Below the pieces are notes generated by a model. That model was not told the origin of the DNA. It saw nothing but the letters and a program-made list of their open reading frames with translations, and searched no databases. A program made the translations under genes and the position numbers. Below, piece by piece: positions 17,370 to 26,131 of a DNA stretch of 64,000 nucleotides. The first letter of the stretch is position 1. Each line of letters opens with the position of its first letter. The stretch comes from JACIYW01 sp014359745 (GTDB lineage: Bacteria; Pseudomonadota; Alphaproteobacteria; Rhodobacterales; Rhodobacteraceae), in the NCBI GenBank assembly GCA_050433985.1, contig JBNPWE010000002.1, positions 124,001 to 188,000 of the forward strand. Direction: 5' to 3'.

Positions 17370-18187
17370 CCGCAGCGCAGCCAACCCAATCCGCCCCGCA
17401 GATGCCCGGCACGCCCCCCCTGCAAGCGCTTGTGCTTGCGGGCACACGCGCCGGGGGCGATGCACTGTGCCTGTCGGAAGGGGTCGAAAGCAAGGCGGTG
17501 ATCGATATCGCCGGGCAGCCGATGCTGTCGCGGGTTCTGCGGGCCCTTGCCGCCAGCCGCGCGGGCCTTGTGCCGTGGGTGCTGGGGCTGGAAGGCGTGG
17601 GTCTGCGGCAGGCGGCGGATGGCATGGACTGCCAGCCCGTGACAGCGCAGGGCCGTGGCCCCGCGTCAAGCCTGCTGGACGCGCTGAACGGGCAGGTAAG
17701 CGTGCCGCTTCTGGTCACAACTTGCGATCACGCGCTGCTGACGCCCGAAATGATCGACATGTTTGTGGAAAAATCGCTGAAAAGCGGTGCCGACCTGACC
17801 GTTGGCCTGGCCGACCGCGCCACCATCGAGGCCGCCTATCCCGAAACCCGCCGCACCTATCTGCGGCTGGGCGGCGATGAGCTTTCCGGGTGCAACCTGT
17901 TCTATCTGGCAACCCCGCAGGCGCTGGCGGTGATACGGTTCTGGCAGGCCGTCGAACAGGACCGCAAGAAACCCTGGCGCATCGCCTGGCGCTTTGGCCC
18001 GCTGACGGCGCTGCGCATCCTGCTGTCGCGACGGGGCGGGGCGGCGGCGGTGTTTGCGCTGCTCTCCCGCCGCCTTGGCGCGCGGGTCGCGCCGGTGATC
18101 CTGCCCTTTGCCGAAGCGGCGATCGATGTGGACAAGCCCGGCGATCTGGCCCTTGTGCGCGAAATTTACGCCGGACGCAGGCAGTGA
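17366..18187 (+). CDS. MobA-like nucleotidyltransferase, head-group candidate
   Basis: This 273-residue protein has the N-terminal nucleotide-binding pattern of NTP transferases (ALVLAGTRAGGDALCLSEGV, residues 22-41) and an acidic metal site in VTTCDHALLTPEM. The fold matches MobA-like and GTP:adenosylcobinamide-phosphate guanylyltransferase-like enzymes, which attach a nucleotide to a phosphate or sugar phosphate. The usual LAGGxxxRMG signature is changed to LAGTRAGGD. Its place between bCerS and a HAD phosphatase suggests it activates a polar head-group precursor. The exact substrate is unknown. ATG 17366 overlaps the bcerS stop. Confidence 0.65.
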   Translation: MTAAQPTQSAPQMPGTPPLQALVLAGTRAGGDALCLSEGVESKAVIDIAGQPMLSRVLRALAASRAGLVPWVLGLEGVGLRQAADGMDCQPVTAQGRGPASSLLDALNGQVSVPLLVTTCDHALLTPEMIDMFVEKSLKSGADLTVGLADRATIEAAYPETRRTYLRLGGDELSGCNLFYLATPQALAVIRFWQAVEQDRKKPWRIAWRFGPLTALRILLSRRGGAAAVFALLSRRLGARVAPVILPFAEAAIDVDKPGDLALVREIYAGRRQ

Positions 18188-18367
18188 TGGCGGTGATCGG
18201 CCAAGGCAGATACCCCCGGCCCGCCGGTGATGCCACCCGCGCGGCGGCGGGGATGCTTTGTCGCTTGGGGCGGGTCTTGGGTTTGGGCTGGTCTTTTGTG
18301 TGCTGCGGCTTTATGGGGCGCTTGGGCCTTTCGGCCCGATCACTTCTTGGATGGCAGGTTGAAACAG
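18188..18367 (+). other. 180-base gap inside the lipid operon without a supported gene
   Basis: A 69-codon frame starts on the stop of the nucleotidyltransferase (ATG 18187) and ends at 18396, but its sequence is not protein-like and overlaps the next gene. All other junctions in this locus are 1- to 8-base overlaps, so a gap of this size is out of pattern and may mark a lost gene. Confidence 0.5.
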
Positions 18368-19096
18368 ATGCCCGGAACTGCAATATTCGACCTTGACCGC
18401 ACAATCACGCGGTTGGCCACCTGGACGCCTTTCTTGTTCTATGTCAACGGTATGCGCCCCGGCTTTCTGGTGCAGATACCGTTGATCGCGTTGCGCATGA
18501 TCGGTTACAAATTGGGTTTGTGCAGCCGCGATTCCATCAAGGAACACGGCCTTCGCACCCTTGCCTGCCATGACCGCGCCACGCTGGAGGCACGGGCGAA
18601 AGCCTTTATCGACCGTCGGCTGGCAACCGGCCTGCGCCCCGGCGCCCTTGCCGTGATAGAGGCACATCGCGCCAGGGGTGACCGGCTGATCATGGCGACG
18701 GCGTCAATCGATGTGGTGGCCGATGCTCTGGGCCGGGCGCTCGGCTTTGACGAGGTGGTTTCGACCCGGCTCAAATGGGGCGCTGACGGGGTTCATCCGG
18801 AAATGGATGGGCCCAACTGTTACGGCGCTGAAAAGCTTCGCCGCATCGATGAGGCGCGCAGACAGCGGCCTTTCCAGGGCCCGGTGTATGCCTACAGCGA
18901 CGATATTTCCGATTTCGAACTGCTTTGCCAGGTTGACCACGGCGTTGCCGTCAACCCGACGCCTGCGCTGCGGCGGGCGGCACAGGCCCGTGGGATCGAG
19001 ATTGCGGATTTTGACCAGCAGCCACTGGTCTTGTTCGGGCAGGCGTTCACCAATGATGCCGCCATCCCCGTCAACGCCCGTGGATCGCGCCTTTGA
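18368..19096 (+). CDS. HAD-IB family phosphatase, head-group candidate
   Basis: This 242-residue HAD-IB (SerB/PGPase-like) hydrolase has motif I FDLDRTITRLATW near the N terminus, a motif II threonine/serine in MATASIDVV, and motif IV YSDDISDFELL. The family removes phosphate from small molecules or lipid phosphates. As last gene of the operon with bCerS and a nucleotidyltransferase, it could dephosphorylate an intermediate of head-group assembly, as phosphatidylglycerophosphate phosphatase does in glycerolipids. ATG 18368 is chosen because it directly precedes motif I; the ribosome binding site is weak. Confidence 0.75.
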   Translation: MPGTAIFDLDRTITRLATWTPFLFYVNGMRPGFLVQIPLIALRMIGYKLGLCSRDSIKEHGLRTLACHDRATLEARAKAFIDRRLATGLRPGALAVIEAHRARGDRLIMATASIDVVADALGRALGFDEVVSTRLKWGADGVHPEMDGPNCYGAEKLRRIDEARRQRPFQGPVYAYSDDISDFELLCQVDHGVAVNPTPALRRAAQARGIEIADFDQQPLVLFGQAFTNDAAIPVNARGSRL

Positions 19097-19177
19097 CGGC
19101 TGGTGCCGGTGCAGGATTCATTCGGAAATACCGCGTCTGCAAGCACCGCCGGGGCTAATCCCGAACGCCGCCCCCTA

Positions 19178-22120
19178 TCAGGCCCCCGAAGCGCTGAGCG
19201 CCGCATCACACCGCCCGCAGGTGCCGGCATGGGCATGGCGGCCCACATCGGGCAGGATGCGCCAGCAACGCTGGCATTTCTCGCCCTCGGCGCGCTCGAA
19301 CACCACACCCACGCCCTCAACCTCGGGCAGGCGAAACGCCTCGGCGGGGATCGGATCATCGGTCAGGATCAGGTCAGAGGTGATGCAGACATCCGCGAAA
19401 TCCAGCGATTTCAGCGATTTGAGTACGTCCGGGTCGCGCACATGCACCACTGGCGCCGCCTCAAGGCTGGCGCCGATTTCCTTGGCGCTGCGCTGCACCT
19501 CCAGCGCCGCCGTGACCACCCGGCGCACCTGCCGCACGGCGGCCCATTTTGCGGCCAGCGGTTCATTCAGCCAATCGGCGGGCGTTTCGGGCATGTCGTG
19601 AAGATGCACCGACCCCGCATCACCCGGAAACCGCGACAGCCACACATCTTCGATGGTGAACACCAGGATCGGCGCAAGCCAGGTTGTCAGCCGGTGAAAC
19701 AGCACATCAAGCACCGTGCGCGCCGCCCGGCGGCGCGGGCTGTCAACCGCGTCACAATAAAGCGCATCCTTGCGGATATCGAAATAGACCGCCGACAGAT
19801 CGATGGTGCAGAAGTGAAAGAGCTTCTGGAACACCCCCTGAAAATCATAGGCCGCATAGCCCTTGCGCACGGCGCTGTCCAACTCGGCCAGCCGGTGCAG
19901 AACCCATTGTTCCAATTCGGGCATTTCTGCCGGGGCGACCCGTTCGGCATCCTGAAACCCGTCCAGATTGCCCAGCATGAAGCGCAGCGTGTTGCGCAGC
20001 CGCCGATAACTGTCGGCGACCCCTTTCAGGATCTCGTCGCCGATGCGCAGATCGGCGGTGTAATCCGATTGTGCCACCCACAGCCGCAGGATATCGGCGC
20101 CATATTGCTTGATCACCGCTTCCGGCGCCACCGTGTTGCCCAGCGATTTGGACATTTTCATGCCCTTTTCATCCAGCGTGAACCCATGCGTCAGCACCCC
20201 GCGATAGGGGGCGCGGCCCAGGGTGCCGCAGGCTTGCAGCATCGAGGAATGGAACCAGCCGCGATGCTGATCGGTGCCTTCAAGGTAAAGATCGGCGATG
20301 CCGTCGTCGGACCCGTCGGCCCGGTCGCGCAGCACGAAAGCGTGGGTTGACCCGCTGTCAAACCACACATCCAGAATGTCATCGACCTTCTGCCACTCGT
20401 CGGGGTTCACGATCCCCGACAGGAACCGCTCTTTCGCGCCGGGTTTGTACCAAGCATCCGCGCCCTCTTCCTCGAACGCGGCAATGATGCGCGCGTTCAC
20501 GTCGGCGTTTCGTAAAATGTATTCTGGATCAGTTGGTTGCGCGCCATTCTTTACAAAGCACGTTAACGGCACACCCCAGGCGCGTTGGCGTGACAGCACC
20601 CAATCGGGCCGGGCCTCGATCATCGAATAAAGCCGGTTGCGCCCGGTTGGCGGCGTCCATTTGACCAGCTTGTCGATGGAGGTCAGCGCGCGGGTACGGA
20701 TGGTGTTCTGCCCGGTGGGGCCATCAAGGCCGTCGTCAAGCGGGCGATCAATCGCGGCAAACCATTGCGGGGTGTTGCGATAGATCACCGGGGCCTTTGA
20801 CCGCCAGCTATGCGGATAGCTGTGCTTGATCTTGCCGCGCGCCAGCAGGCCGCCCACCTCGATCAGCTTGTCGATGACGGCCTTGTTGGCGTTGCCTTCT
20901 TTTCCTTTGCGATCAAGGATATAGGTGCCGCCAAAGAACGGCAGGTCGGGGCGGAAAGAACCGTCGTCCATCACGTTATAGGTGATCACCTGATCGAGCA
21001 TGCCAAGGTCGCGGTAAAGCTCGTATTCCTCCATCCCGTGGCTGGGCGCGCAATGGACAAAGCCGGTGCCTTCCTCGTCGGTGACGAAATCGGCGGGGCG
21101 GAAGTCGCGGGGGGCGTCCCATTCGCCGTTTGCGCCTTCGGCATGGGCGAGGGGGTGTTGCAGGGAGAGGGTCGCCAGTTCATCGGCGGTCACATCGCGG
21201 ATGCGGCGATACATCTCCGGCTCCAGCCGGGCGCGGGCCATCGTGTCCTCGGCGCGCTTGTCGGCAAGGATGAATTGTTCGCCCACTTTGGCCCAGCATT
21301 CGTCGGGGGTGTCGATCACCTCGTAAAGGCCATAGGCGATGTCTTTGCCGTAAACCACTGCTTTGTTTGAGGGAATCGTCCACGGCGTCGTGGTCCAGAT
21401 CACGACATGCGCGCCTTGCAGGTCGTTCGGGGTGACGACACGAAACTTCACCCAAACCGTAAAGCTTTCCTTGTCGTGATACTCCACCTCGGCCTCGGCG
21501 AGGGCGGTTTTTTCGACGGGGGACCACATCACGGGTTTCGATCCCTGATAAAGGGTGCCGTTCATCAGGAATTTCTGGAACTCTGCCGCGATGACCGCTT
21601 CGGCGTGGGGGGCCATGGTCAGATAGGGATCGGCCCAGTTGCCGGTGACGCCCAGCCGCTTGAATTCCTCGCGCTGGATATCCACCCAACCTGTTGCAAA
21701 CGCACGACATTCCTGGCGGAAATCGACGATATCCACCTTGTCCTTGTCCAGCCCCTTGGCGCGGTATTGTTCTTCGATCTTCCACTCTATCGGCAGGCCG
21801 TGGCAATCCCAGCCGGGGATATAGCGCGCGTCATGCCCCATCATCTGCTGGGAACGCACCACCATATCCTTGAGGATTTTATTCAGCGCATGGCCGATGT
21901 GCAGGTGCCCGTTGGCATAGGGCGGGCCGTCATGCAGGGTGAAGGGCGGGCGCGCGCCGTCCCGCGCTTTTTCGCGCAACTTTTGATAAACCCCAATGTT
22001 TTCCCAACGTTGCAGCCATTCCGGTTCGCGCGCGGGCAGGCCGGCGCGCATCGGAAAATCGGTGCGGGGCAGGAAAAGCGTGTCTTTGTAATCGGGGATG
22101 GTGGGGGTATCAGCGCACAT
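19178..22120 (-). CDS. ileS: Isoleucyl-tRNA synthetase
   Basis: This 980-residue class I aminoacyl-tRNA synthetase charges tRNA-Ile in the cytoplasm. The HIGH motif is at 74-77 (GHLHIGHALNK), the editing domain follows, and the KMSKS loop appears in GMKMSKSLGNTV. The C-terminal zinc-binding cysteines are in CQRCWRILPDVG and CGRC. The length and domain order are normal for bacterial IleS. It faces the lipid-locus phosphatase tail-to-tail. Its 5' side is a 331-base intergenic region with a strong hairpin and a 22-bp repeat that could belong to its leader. Confidence 0.98.
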   Translation of the reverse strand: MCADTPTIPDYKDTLFLPRTDFPMRAGLPAREPEWLQRWENIGVYQKLREKARDGARPPFTLHDGPPYANGHLHIGHALNKILKDMVVRSQQMMGHDARYIPGWDCHGLPIEWKIEEQYRAKGLDKDKVDIVDFRQECRAFATGWVDIQREEFKRLGVTGNWADPYLTMAPHAEAVIAAEFQKFLMNGTLYQGSKPVMWSPVEKTALAEAEVEYHDKESFTVWVKFRVVTPNDLQGAHVVIWTTTPWTIPSNKAVVYGKDIAYGLYEVIDTPDECWAKVGEQFILADKRAEDTMARARLEPEMYRRIRDVTADELATLSLQHPLAHAEGANGEWDAPRDFRPADFVTDEEGTGFVHCAPSHGMEEYELYRDLGMLDQVITYNVMDDGSFRPDLPFFGGTYILDRKGKEGNANKAVIDKLIEVGGLLARGKIKHSYPHSWRSKAPVIYRNTPQWFAAIDRPLDDGLDGPTGQNTIRTRALTSIDKLVKWTPPTGRNRLYSMIEARPDWVLSRQRAWGVPLTCFVKNGAQPTDPEYILRNADVNARIIAAFEEEGADAWYKPGAKERFLSGIVNPDEWQKVDDILDVWFDSGSTHAFVLRDRADGSDDGIADLYLEGTDQHRGWFHSSMLQACGTLGRAPYRGVLTHGFTLDEKGMKMSKSLGNTVAPEAVIKQYGADILRLWVAQSDYTADLRIGDEILKGVADSYRRLRNTLRFMLGNLDGFQDAERVAPAEMPELEQWVLHRLAELDSAVRKGYAAYDFQGVFQKLFHFCTIDLSAVYFDIRKDALYCDAVDSPRRRAARTVLDVLFHRLTTWLAPILVFTIEDVWLSRFPGDAGSVHLHDMPETPADWLNEPLAAKWAAVRQVRRVVTAALEVQRSAKEIGASLEAAPVVHVRDPDVLKSLKSLDFADVCITSDLILTDDPIPAEAFRLPEVEGVGVVFERAEGEKCQRCWRILPDVGRHAHAGTCGRCDAALSASGA

Positions 22121-22192
22121 CTGGCGGTCCTTCGGGTGTCGGGCGGGTGTCGGGCGGGTATCGGGCAGGCGGGGGTGGCGCAGCGGCCTTGT

Positions 22193-22218
22193 CCCGGCGG
22201 CCCGGTCAGGCCGCCGGG
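22193..22218 (-). other. Perfect 10-bp inverted repeat in the ileS leader region
   Basis: The arms CCCGGCGGCC and GGCCGCCGGG enclose the 6-base loop CGGTCA. It lies 73 bases upstream of the ileS start. No T-run follows on either strand, so it is not a simple terminator. A leader RNA structure or protein site is possible. A GTGTCGGGCGG-type 11-bp tandem repeat lies between it and ileS. Confidence 0.75.
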
Positions 22219-22320
22219 CCGGTAATTCGCGGGGATATGCGAAATCTGGTACCCATGGCCGCGCTTATAGGGCGGGGGCGCGCAAGGGTCCAGAGGGGGC
22301 GTGCGGGGCCGTGCGCAGGG

Positions 22321-22364
22321 TGTACATATTGCGTACATACACCGTGCATCTTGCGTACATACAC
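22321..22364 (+). repeat. Two 22-bp tandem repeats with GTAC cores
   Basis: Two adjacent 22-base units share the 14-base end TTGCGTACATACAC; 19 of 22 positions match. Each unit holds GTAC-centred dyads (TGTACA, CGTACAT). They are in the ileS / rnd-like divergent intergenic region, about 90 bases before the exonuclease start. They could be tandem operator sites. Confidence 0.8.
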
Positions 22365-22451
22365 AGGCGCGGCGGCGCGGCAGTTGTGTTTGCGGCATCG
22401 CGCGGGCATTAAGGGACGATCCGCAGCCCGAATGACAGCCAAAGTGACATC

Positions 22452-23063
22452 ATGACCAACCATCTTTACCAGACCGATCTGCCCGACGGGCTGAACCTTG
22501 GGCCCGTCGTGGCCATCGACACCGAAACCATGGGGCTGAACCCGCATCGCGACCGGCTGTGTCTGGTGCAGATGTCATCGGGGGACGGGCACGCGCATCT
22601 GGTGCAGATCGCCAAGGGCCAGACACGCGCGCCCAATCTGGAACGGATGCTGGCCGACCCGGCGGTGACCAAGCTTTTCCATTTCGCGCGGTTCGATATC
22701 GCGGCGCTGCACAATGCCTTTGGCGTGACCTGCGCGCCGGTCTATTGCACCAAGATCGCGTCAAAGCTGATCCGCACCTTTACCGACCGGCACGGGCTGA
22801 AATACCTGTTGCAGGATCTGCTGGGGGTGGACATTTCCAAGCAGCAACAGACATCCGACTGGGGCGCCGAGGTGCTGAGCGAGGCGCAACTGGCCTATGC
22901 GGCATCGGATGTTCTGTATCTGCACCGGCTGCGCGCCGAACTGGATGCAAGGTTGCGGCGCGAGGGGCGGGTTGAACTGGCGCAGGCCTGTTTCGATTTT
23001 CTGCCCGTCCGCGCGCTTCTTGATCTGACCGGCTGGCCCGAAATTGACATTTTCGCGCATTGA
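22452..23063 (+). CDS. Ribonuclease D-like 3'-5' exonuclease (short form)
   Basis: This 203-residue protein consists of the DEDD exonuclease domain only, without the HRDC domains of full RNase D. Exo I is VAIDTETMGL with DTE (about residues 21-30), Exo II is FHFARFDIAAL, and Exo III is YAASDVLYLHRL with Tyr and Asp. It likely trims tRNA or other RNA 3' ends. ATG 22452 is the only sensible start. It lies 15 bases upstream of kdsD on the same strand, heading the LPS-transport gene group. Confidence 0.9.
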   Translation: MTNHLYQTDLPDGLNLGPVVAIDTETMGLNPHRDRLCLVQMSSGDGHAHLVQIAKGQTRAPNLERMLADPAVTKLFHFARFDIAALHNAFGVTCAPVYCTKIASKLIRTFTDRHGLKYLLQDLLGVDISKQQQTSDWGAEVLSEAQLAYAASDVLYLHRLRAELDARLRREGRVELAQACFDFLPVRALLDLTGWPEIDIFAH

Positions 23064-23078
23064 GCATGGTTATCGAGC

Positions 23079-24047
23079 ATGGTTGACGCCGATATCATCC
23101 TTGCCACCGGGCGCCGCGTGATTGGCCGCGAGGCGGCGGCGCTGGCGTTGCTGGCCGATCATCTGGGGGCGGATTTCGTGCGGGCGGCGCAGGTGATGCT
23201 GGCGGCGCGGGGGCGGGTGATTGTTTCGGGGATGGGCAAATCGGGCCATGTCGCGCGCAAGATCGCGGCGACGCTGGCCTCTACCGGGACGCCCGCGCAG
23301 TTCGTGCATCCCGCCGAGGCGAGCCACGGCGATCTGGGCATGATCACGGCGGATGATGTGGCGCTGGTCTTGTCGAATTCGGGCGAGACGCCGGAACTGG
23401 CCGATATCGTCGCCCATACGCGGCGCCACGCGATTCCGCTGATCGGGGTGGCGGCGCGGGCCGAGAGCACGCTGTTGCGGCAGGCCGATGTGGCGCTGCT
23501 GCTGCCCGAGGCGCAAGAGGCCTGCGATACCGGCATCGTGCCGACCACATCGACGACGATGACGCTGGCGCTGGGCGATGCGCTGGCGGTGGCGCTGATG
23601 GAGCATCGCCGCTTTACGCCCGAGGATTTCCGCGCCTTTCATCCCGGCGGCAAGCTGGGCGCGCGGCTGGCGCGGGTGGCCGATCTGATGCACCCTGCGC
23701 AAGATATTGGGCAGGTCGGCACCGCCACGCCGATGCCAGAGGTGTTGTTGACCATGAGTGCCAAGGGCTTTGGCGCGGTTGCGGTAACGGACGATGCCGG
23801 GCGGTTGCAGGGGATCATCACCGATGGCGATCTGCGCCGCCATATGGACGGCCTGCTGGGCCTGACCGCGGGCGCGGTGATGACGCCCGATCCGCGTACC
23901 ATCGGCCCCGGCGCGCTGGCCGCCGCGGCGCTGGCCTTGATGCAGGCGCGCAAGATCACCTGTCTGTTCGTGGTCGATCCTGACGGCAGCCGCGATCTGG
24001 CCGGGCTTTTGCATATTCACGATTGTTTGCGCGCCGGGGTCGCCTGA
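23079..24047 (+). CDS. kdsD: D-arabinose 5-phosphate isomerase (KdsD/KpsF family)
   Basis: This 322-residue enzyme interconverts ribulose 5-phosphate and arabinose 5-phosphate, the first step to Kdo for LPS core. It has an N-terminal SIS domain (VSGMGKSGHVARKIAATLAS, then SHGDLGMI and LSNSGETPEL) and a C-terminal pair of CBS domains (about residues 205-322). The length matches KdsD. The stop is 3 bases before lptC. In this order (kdsD-lptC-lptA-lptB-rpoN-hpf-ptsN) it belongs to a conserved proteobacterial LPS operon. The product acts in the cytoplasm. Confidence 0.95.
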   Translation: MVDADIILATGRRVIGREAAALALLADHLGADFVRAAQVMLAARGRVIVSGMGKSGHVARKIAATLASTGTPAQFVHPAEASHGDLGMITADDVALVLSNSGETPELADIVAHTRRHAIPLIGVAARAESTLLRQADVALLLPEAQEACDTGIVPTTSTTMTLALGDALAVALMEHRRFTPEDFRAFHPGGKLGARLARVADLMHPAQDIGQVGTATPMPEVLLTMSAKGFGAVAVTDDAGRLQGIITDGDLRRHMDGLLGLTAGAVMTPDPRTIGPGALAAAALALMQARKITCLFVVDPDGSRDLAGLLHIHDCLRAGVA

Positions 24048-24050
24048 ACC

Positions 24051-24665
24051 ATGGCGCGTTATGACAACAGCTATTCCCGGTTCATCGCCTGGATGAAGGT
24101 TGTGTTGCCGCTGGCAGCCCTTGGGGTGTTGTCGACGCTGTTCCTGCTGGCGCGGACCGTCGATCCGTCACGCGCCATTTCCTCGTCCGAGGTGGATGTC
24201 GAGGGGATGGCGCGCGAAATGCGCATCGGATCGCCCGATTATGCCGGGGTAACGAAGGATGGCACCGCGATCAGCCTGCGCGCTGAATCCGCCCGGCCCG
24301 ATCTGGAAAGGAAGGGCCTGATGACGGCGCATGTCGTGCGCGGCGTGCTGGAGACCGTGGCGGGCCGCCGGTACGAGATTTCGGCGCTGGATGCGCTGGT
24401 CGATCCGGGGGCGGCCGAGATCGTGCTGGAGGGCGATGTGATCGTGCAATCGACATCGGGATACGAGATCCGCACCGAACGGATGGATGCATCGGTGGAT
24501 GAGACGCGGCTGGAAAGCCGGGGCGCGGTGATTGCCAAGGGGCCGCCCGGCACGCTGCGCGCCGGGGGCATGGTGTTGCGGGCAACAACAGGTGGTGATC
24601 GCGGCCACGTTCTGGTTTTCAACGGCGGCGTGAAGCTGATATACGATCCAAAAGCGAAGGATTGA
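24051..24665 (+). CDS. lptC: LPS transport protein LptC
   Basis: This 204-residue bitopic inner-membrane protein has a short cytoplasmic start, one membrane segment (about residues 15-33, MKVVLPLAALGVLSTLFLLA) and a periplasmic beta-jellyroll domain. It would receive LPS from LptB2FG and pass it to LptA. Sequence identity in this family is always low; placement between kdsD and lptA is decisive. It could equally serve as acceptor for the LptFG-like pair of the lipid locus 9 kb upstream. The spacer to lptA is 3 bases. Confidence 0.88.
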   Translation: MARYDNSYSRFIAWMKVVLPLAALGVLSTLFLLARTVDPSRAISSSEVDVEGMAREMRIGSPDYAGVTKDGTAISLRAESARPDLERKGLMTAHVVRGVLETVAGRRYEISALDALVDPGAAEIVLEGDVIVQSTSGYEIRTERMDASVDETRLESRGAVIAKGPPGTLRAGGMVLRATTGGDRGHVLVFNGGVKLIYDPKAKD

Positions 24666-24668
24666 TGA

Positions 24669-25346
24669 ATGGTATCTGGAACCGGTCGGGCGCTATTGGT
24701 GGGGCGGGCTTTGGGTGTGGCGCTGTTGTCTGCGGGCCTGGTGCCGTCGGCGGCGGGCGCGCAGGCCGCCGGGCAGGGGCTGTTGCTGGCACAGGCGGTG
24801 GCGCAGGCGGCGCCGCAACCCGCCGCCCCGGCCCAAAAGCCAAGGGGCACAGGGATATCCATGGGCGGGCTGAAAGTGTCGGCCGATGTCCCGGTCGAGG
24901 TGACAGCTGATGAATTGCAGGTCGATCAGAACGCCAACACCGCGACATTCCTGGGCAATGTTCTGGTGATACAGGGCGATCTGCGCCTGACATCCCAAAG
25001 CGTTCTGGTCGAATACGGCATGCCGGAGGGGGAGGAGCGGCCCAATCAGATTTACCGTCTGACCGCCTCGGGCGGGGTGGTGATGTCAAGCCCGACCGAA
25101 TCGGCCGAAGGGGAGCAGGCGGTTTATACGATTGCCGACAAGCAGATGGTGATGACCGGCGATGTGGCCGTCACGCAGGGGTCCAATATTGTGACGGGCC
25201 AGCGCATGGTCGTCAATCTTGACGATGGCACCGCGGTGATGGAGGGGCGGGTGCGCACCATCATCGACACCTCGAAACCCGCAAAGACGCCGACAAAGAC
25301 ACCGGCAAATGCGTCGGCGGGCGGTGTGTCAGGCGGTGCGCAATGA
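24669..25346 (+). CDS. lptA: LPS transport periplasmic protein LptA
   Basis: This 225-residue secreted protein has an N-terminal signal region (ALLVGRALGVALLSAGLVPS, cleaved near AGA-Q) and an OstA/LptA beta-jellyroll domain (VEVTADELQVDQNANTATF, about residues 77-190) forming the periplasmic LPS bridge. The tail is rich in Pro, Ala, Lys and Thr, then Gly and Ser. The stop overlaps the lptB start by 4 bases (ATGA), so the two are coupled. Confidence 0.92.
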   Translation: MVSGTGRALLVGRALGVALLSAGLVPSAAGAQAAGQGLLLAQAVAQAAPQPAAPAQKPRGTGISMGGLKVSADVPVEVTADELQVDQNANTATFLGNVLVIQGDLRLTSQSVLVEYGMPEGEERPNQIYRLTASGGVVMSSPTESAEGEQAVYTIADKQMVMTGDVAVTQGSNIVTGQRMVVNLDDGTAVMEGRVRTIIDTSKPAKTPTKTPANASAGGVSGGAQ

Positions 25347-26110
25347 CCGCCGAACACCGCCCCGATCTGCAGGTTCAGGCCGGAACGGTGGGATTGCAGG
25401 TGATCGGGCTGCGCAAAAGCTACAAGCGGCGGATGGTGATCCGCGATTTCAGCCTGGATCTGGGCCGGGGCGAGGTTGTGGCGCTTCTGGGGCCGAACGG
25501 ATCGGGCAAGACCACCTGTTTTTACGCGATTGCCGGGCTGATCACCCCCGAGGGCGGGCAGGTGATCATCGACGGGCGCGATGTGACGACGCTGCCGATG
25601 TACAGGCGCGCCAAGCTGGGCATCGGGTATCTGCCGCAGGAAGTGTCGATCTTTCGGGGCCTGAGCGTGGAAGACAATATCCTGGCGATCCTGGAGATCA
25701 TCGTCCGCGATCCGCACAAGCGGCGCGAGCGGCTGGAGGATCTGTTGTCGGAATTTTCCATCACCCATTTGCGCCGCGCCTCGGCGCTGTCGCTGTCGGG
25801 GGGGGAGCGGCGGCGGGTCGAGATTGCGCGCTGTCTGGCCGCCAACCCGAATTACCTTCTGCTGGACGAACCCTTTGCCGGGGTCGATCCGATCGCGGTG
25901 GGCGAGATACGGCATCTGGTGGCCGATCTGAAAAAGCGCGGCATCGGCGTGCTGATCACCGATCACAACGTGCGCGAGACACTGGAGATTGTCGATCGCG
26001 CCTATATCCTGCATGATGGCAAGGTGCTGATGAGCGGCACCACCGAAGAGGTCGTGCGCGATGAGAATGTGCGCCGTGTCTATCTGGGCCAGAATTTCCG
26101 GATTTCCTGA
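25343..26110 (+). CDS. lptB: LPS export ABC transporter ATP-binding protein LptB
   Basis: This 255-residue ABC ATPase has Walker A GPNGSGKTT, the Q-loop YLPQEVSIF, signature LSGGERRRVE, Walker B YLLLDEPFAGVDP and switch His in ITDHNVRETL. It drives LptFG-mediated LPS extraction on the cytoplasmic face. The LptB-specific C-terminal part (YLGQNF) is present. No lptFG is adjacent; the only LptFG-like pair in the window is in the sphingolipid locus. LptB may serve more than one LptFG pair. Confidence 0.96.
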   Translation: MTAEHRPDLQVQAGTVGLQVIGLRKSYKRRMVIRDFSLDLGRGEVVALLGPNGSGKTTCFYAIAGLITPEGGQVIIDGRDVTTLPMYRRAKLGIGYLPQEVSIFRGLSVEDNILAILEIIVRDPHKRRERLEDLLSEFSITHLRRASALSLSGGERRRVEIARCLAANPNYLLLDEPFAGVDPIAVGEIRHLVADLKKRGIGVLITDHNVRETLEIVDRAYILHDGKVLMSGTTEEVVRDENVRRVYLGQNFRIS

Positions 26111-26131
26111 TCGGGTGAGGGGGGGTGCGCC

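Noticed and set aside
18187..18396. 69-codon frame starting on the stop of the MobA-like gene
   Set aside because: Not protein-like and overlaps the HAD phosphatase start; noted only as a gap.
22193..22218. Terminator reading of the 10-bp hairpin upstream of ileS
   Set aside because: No T-run on either side, so kept as an unexplained structure instead.
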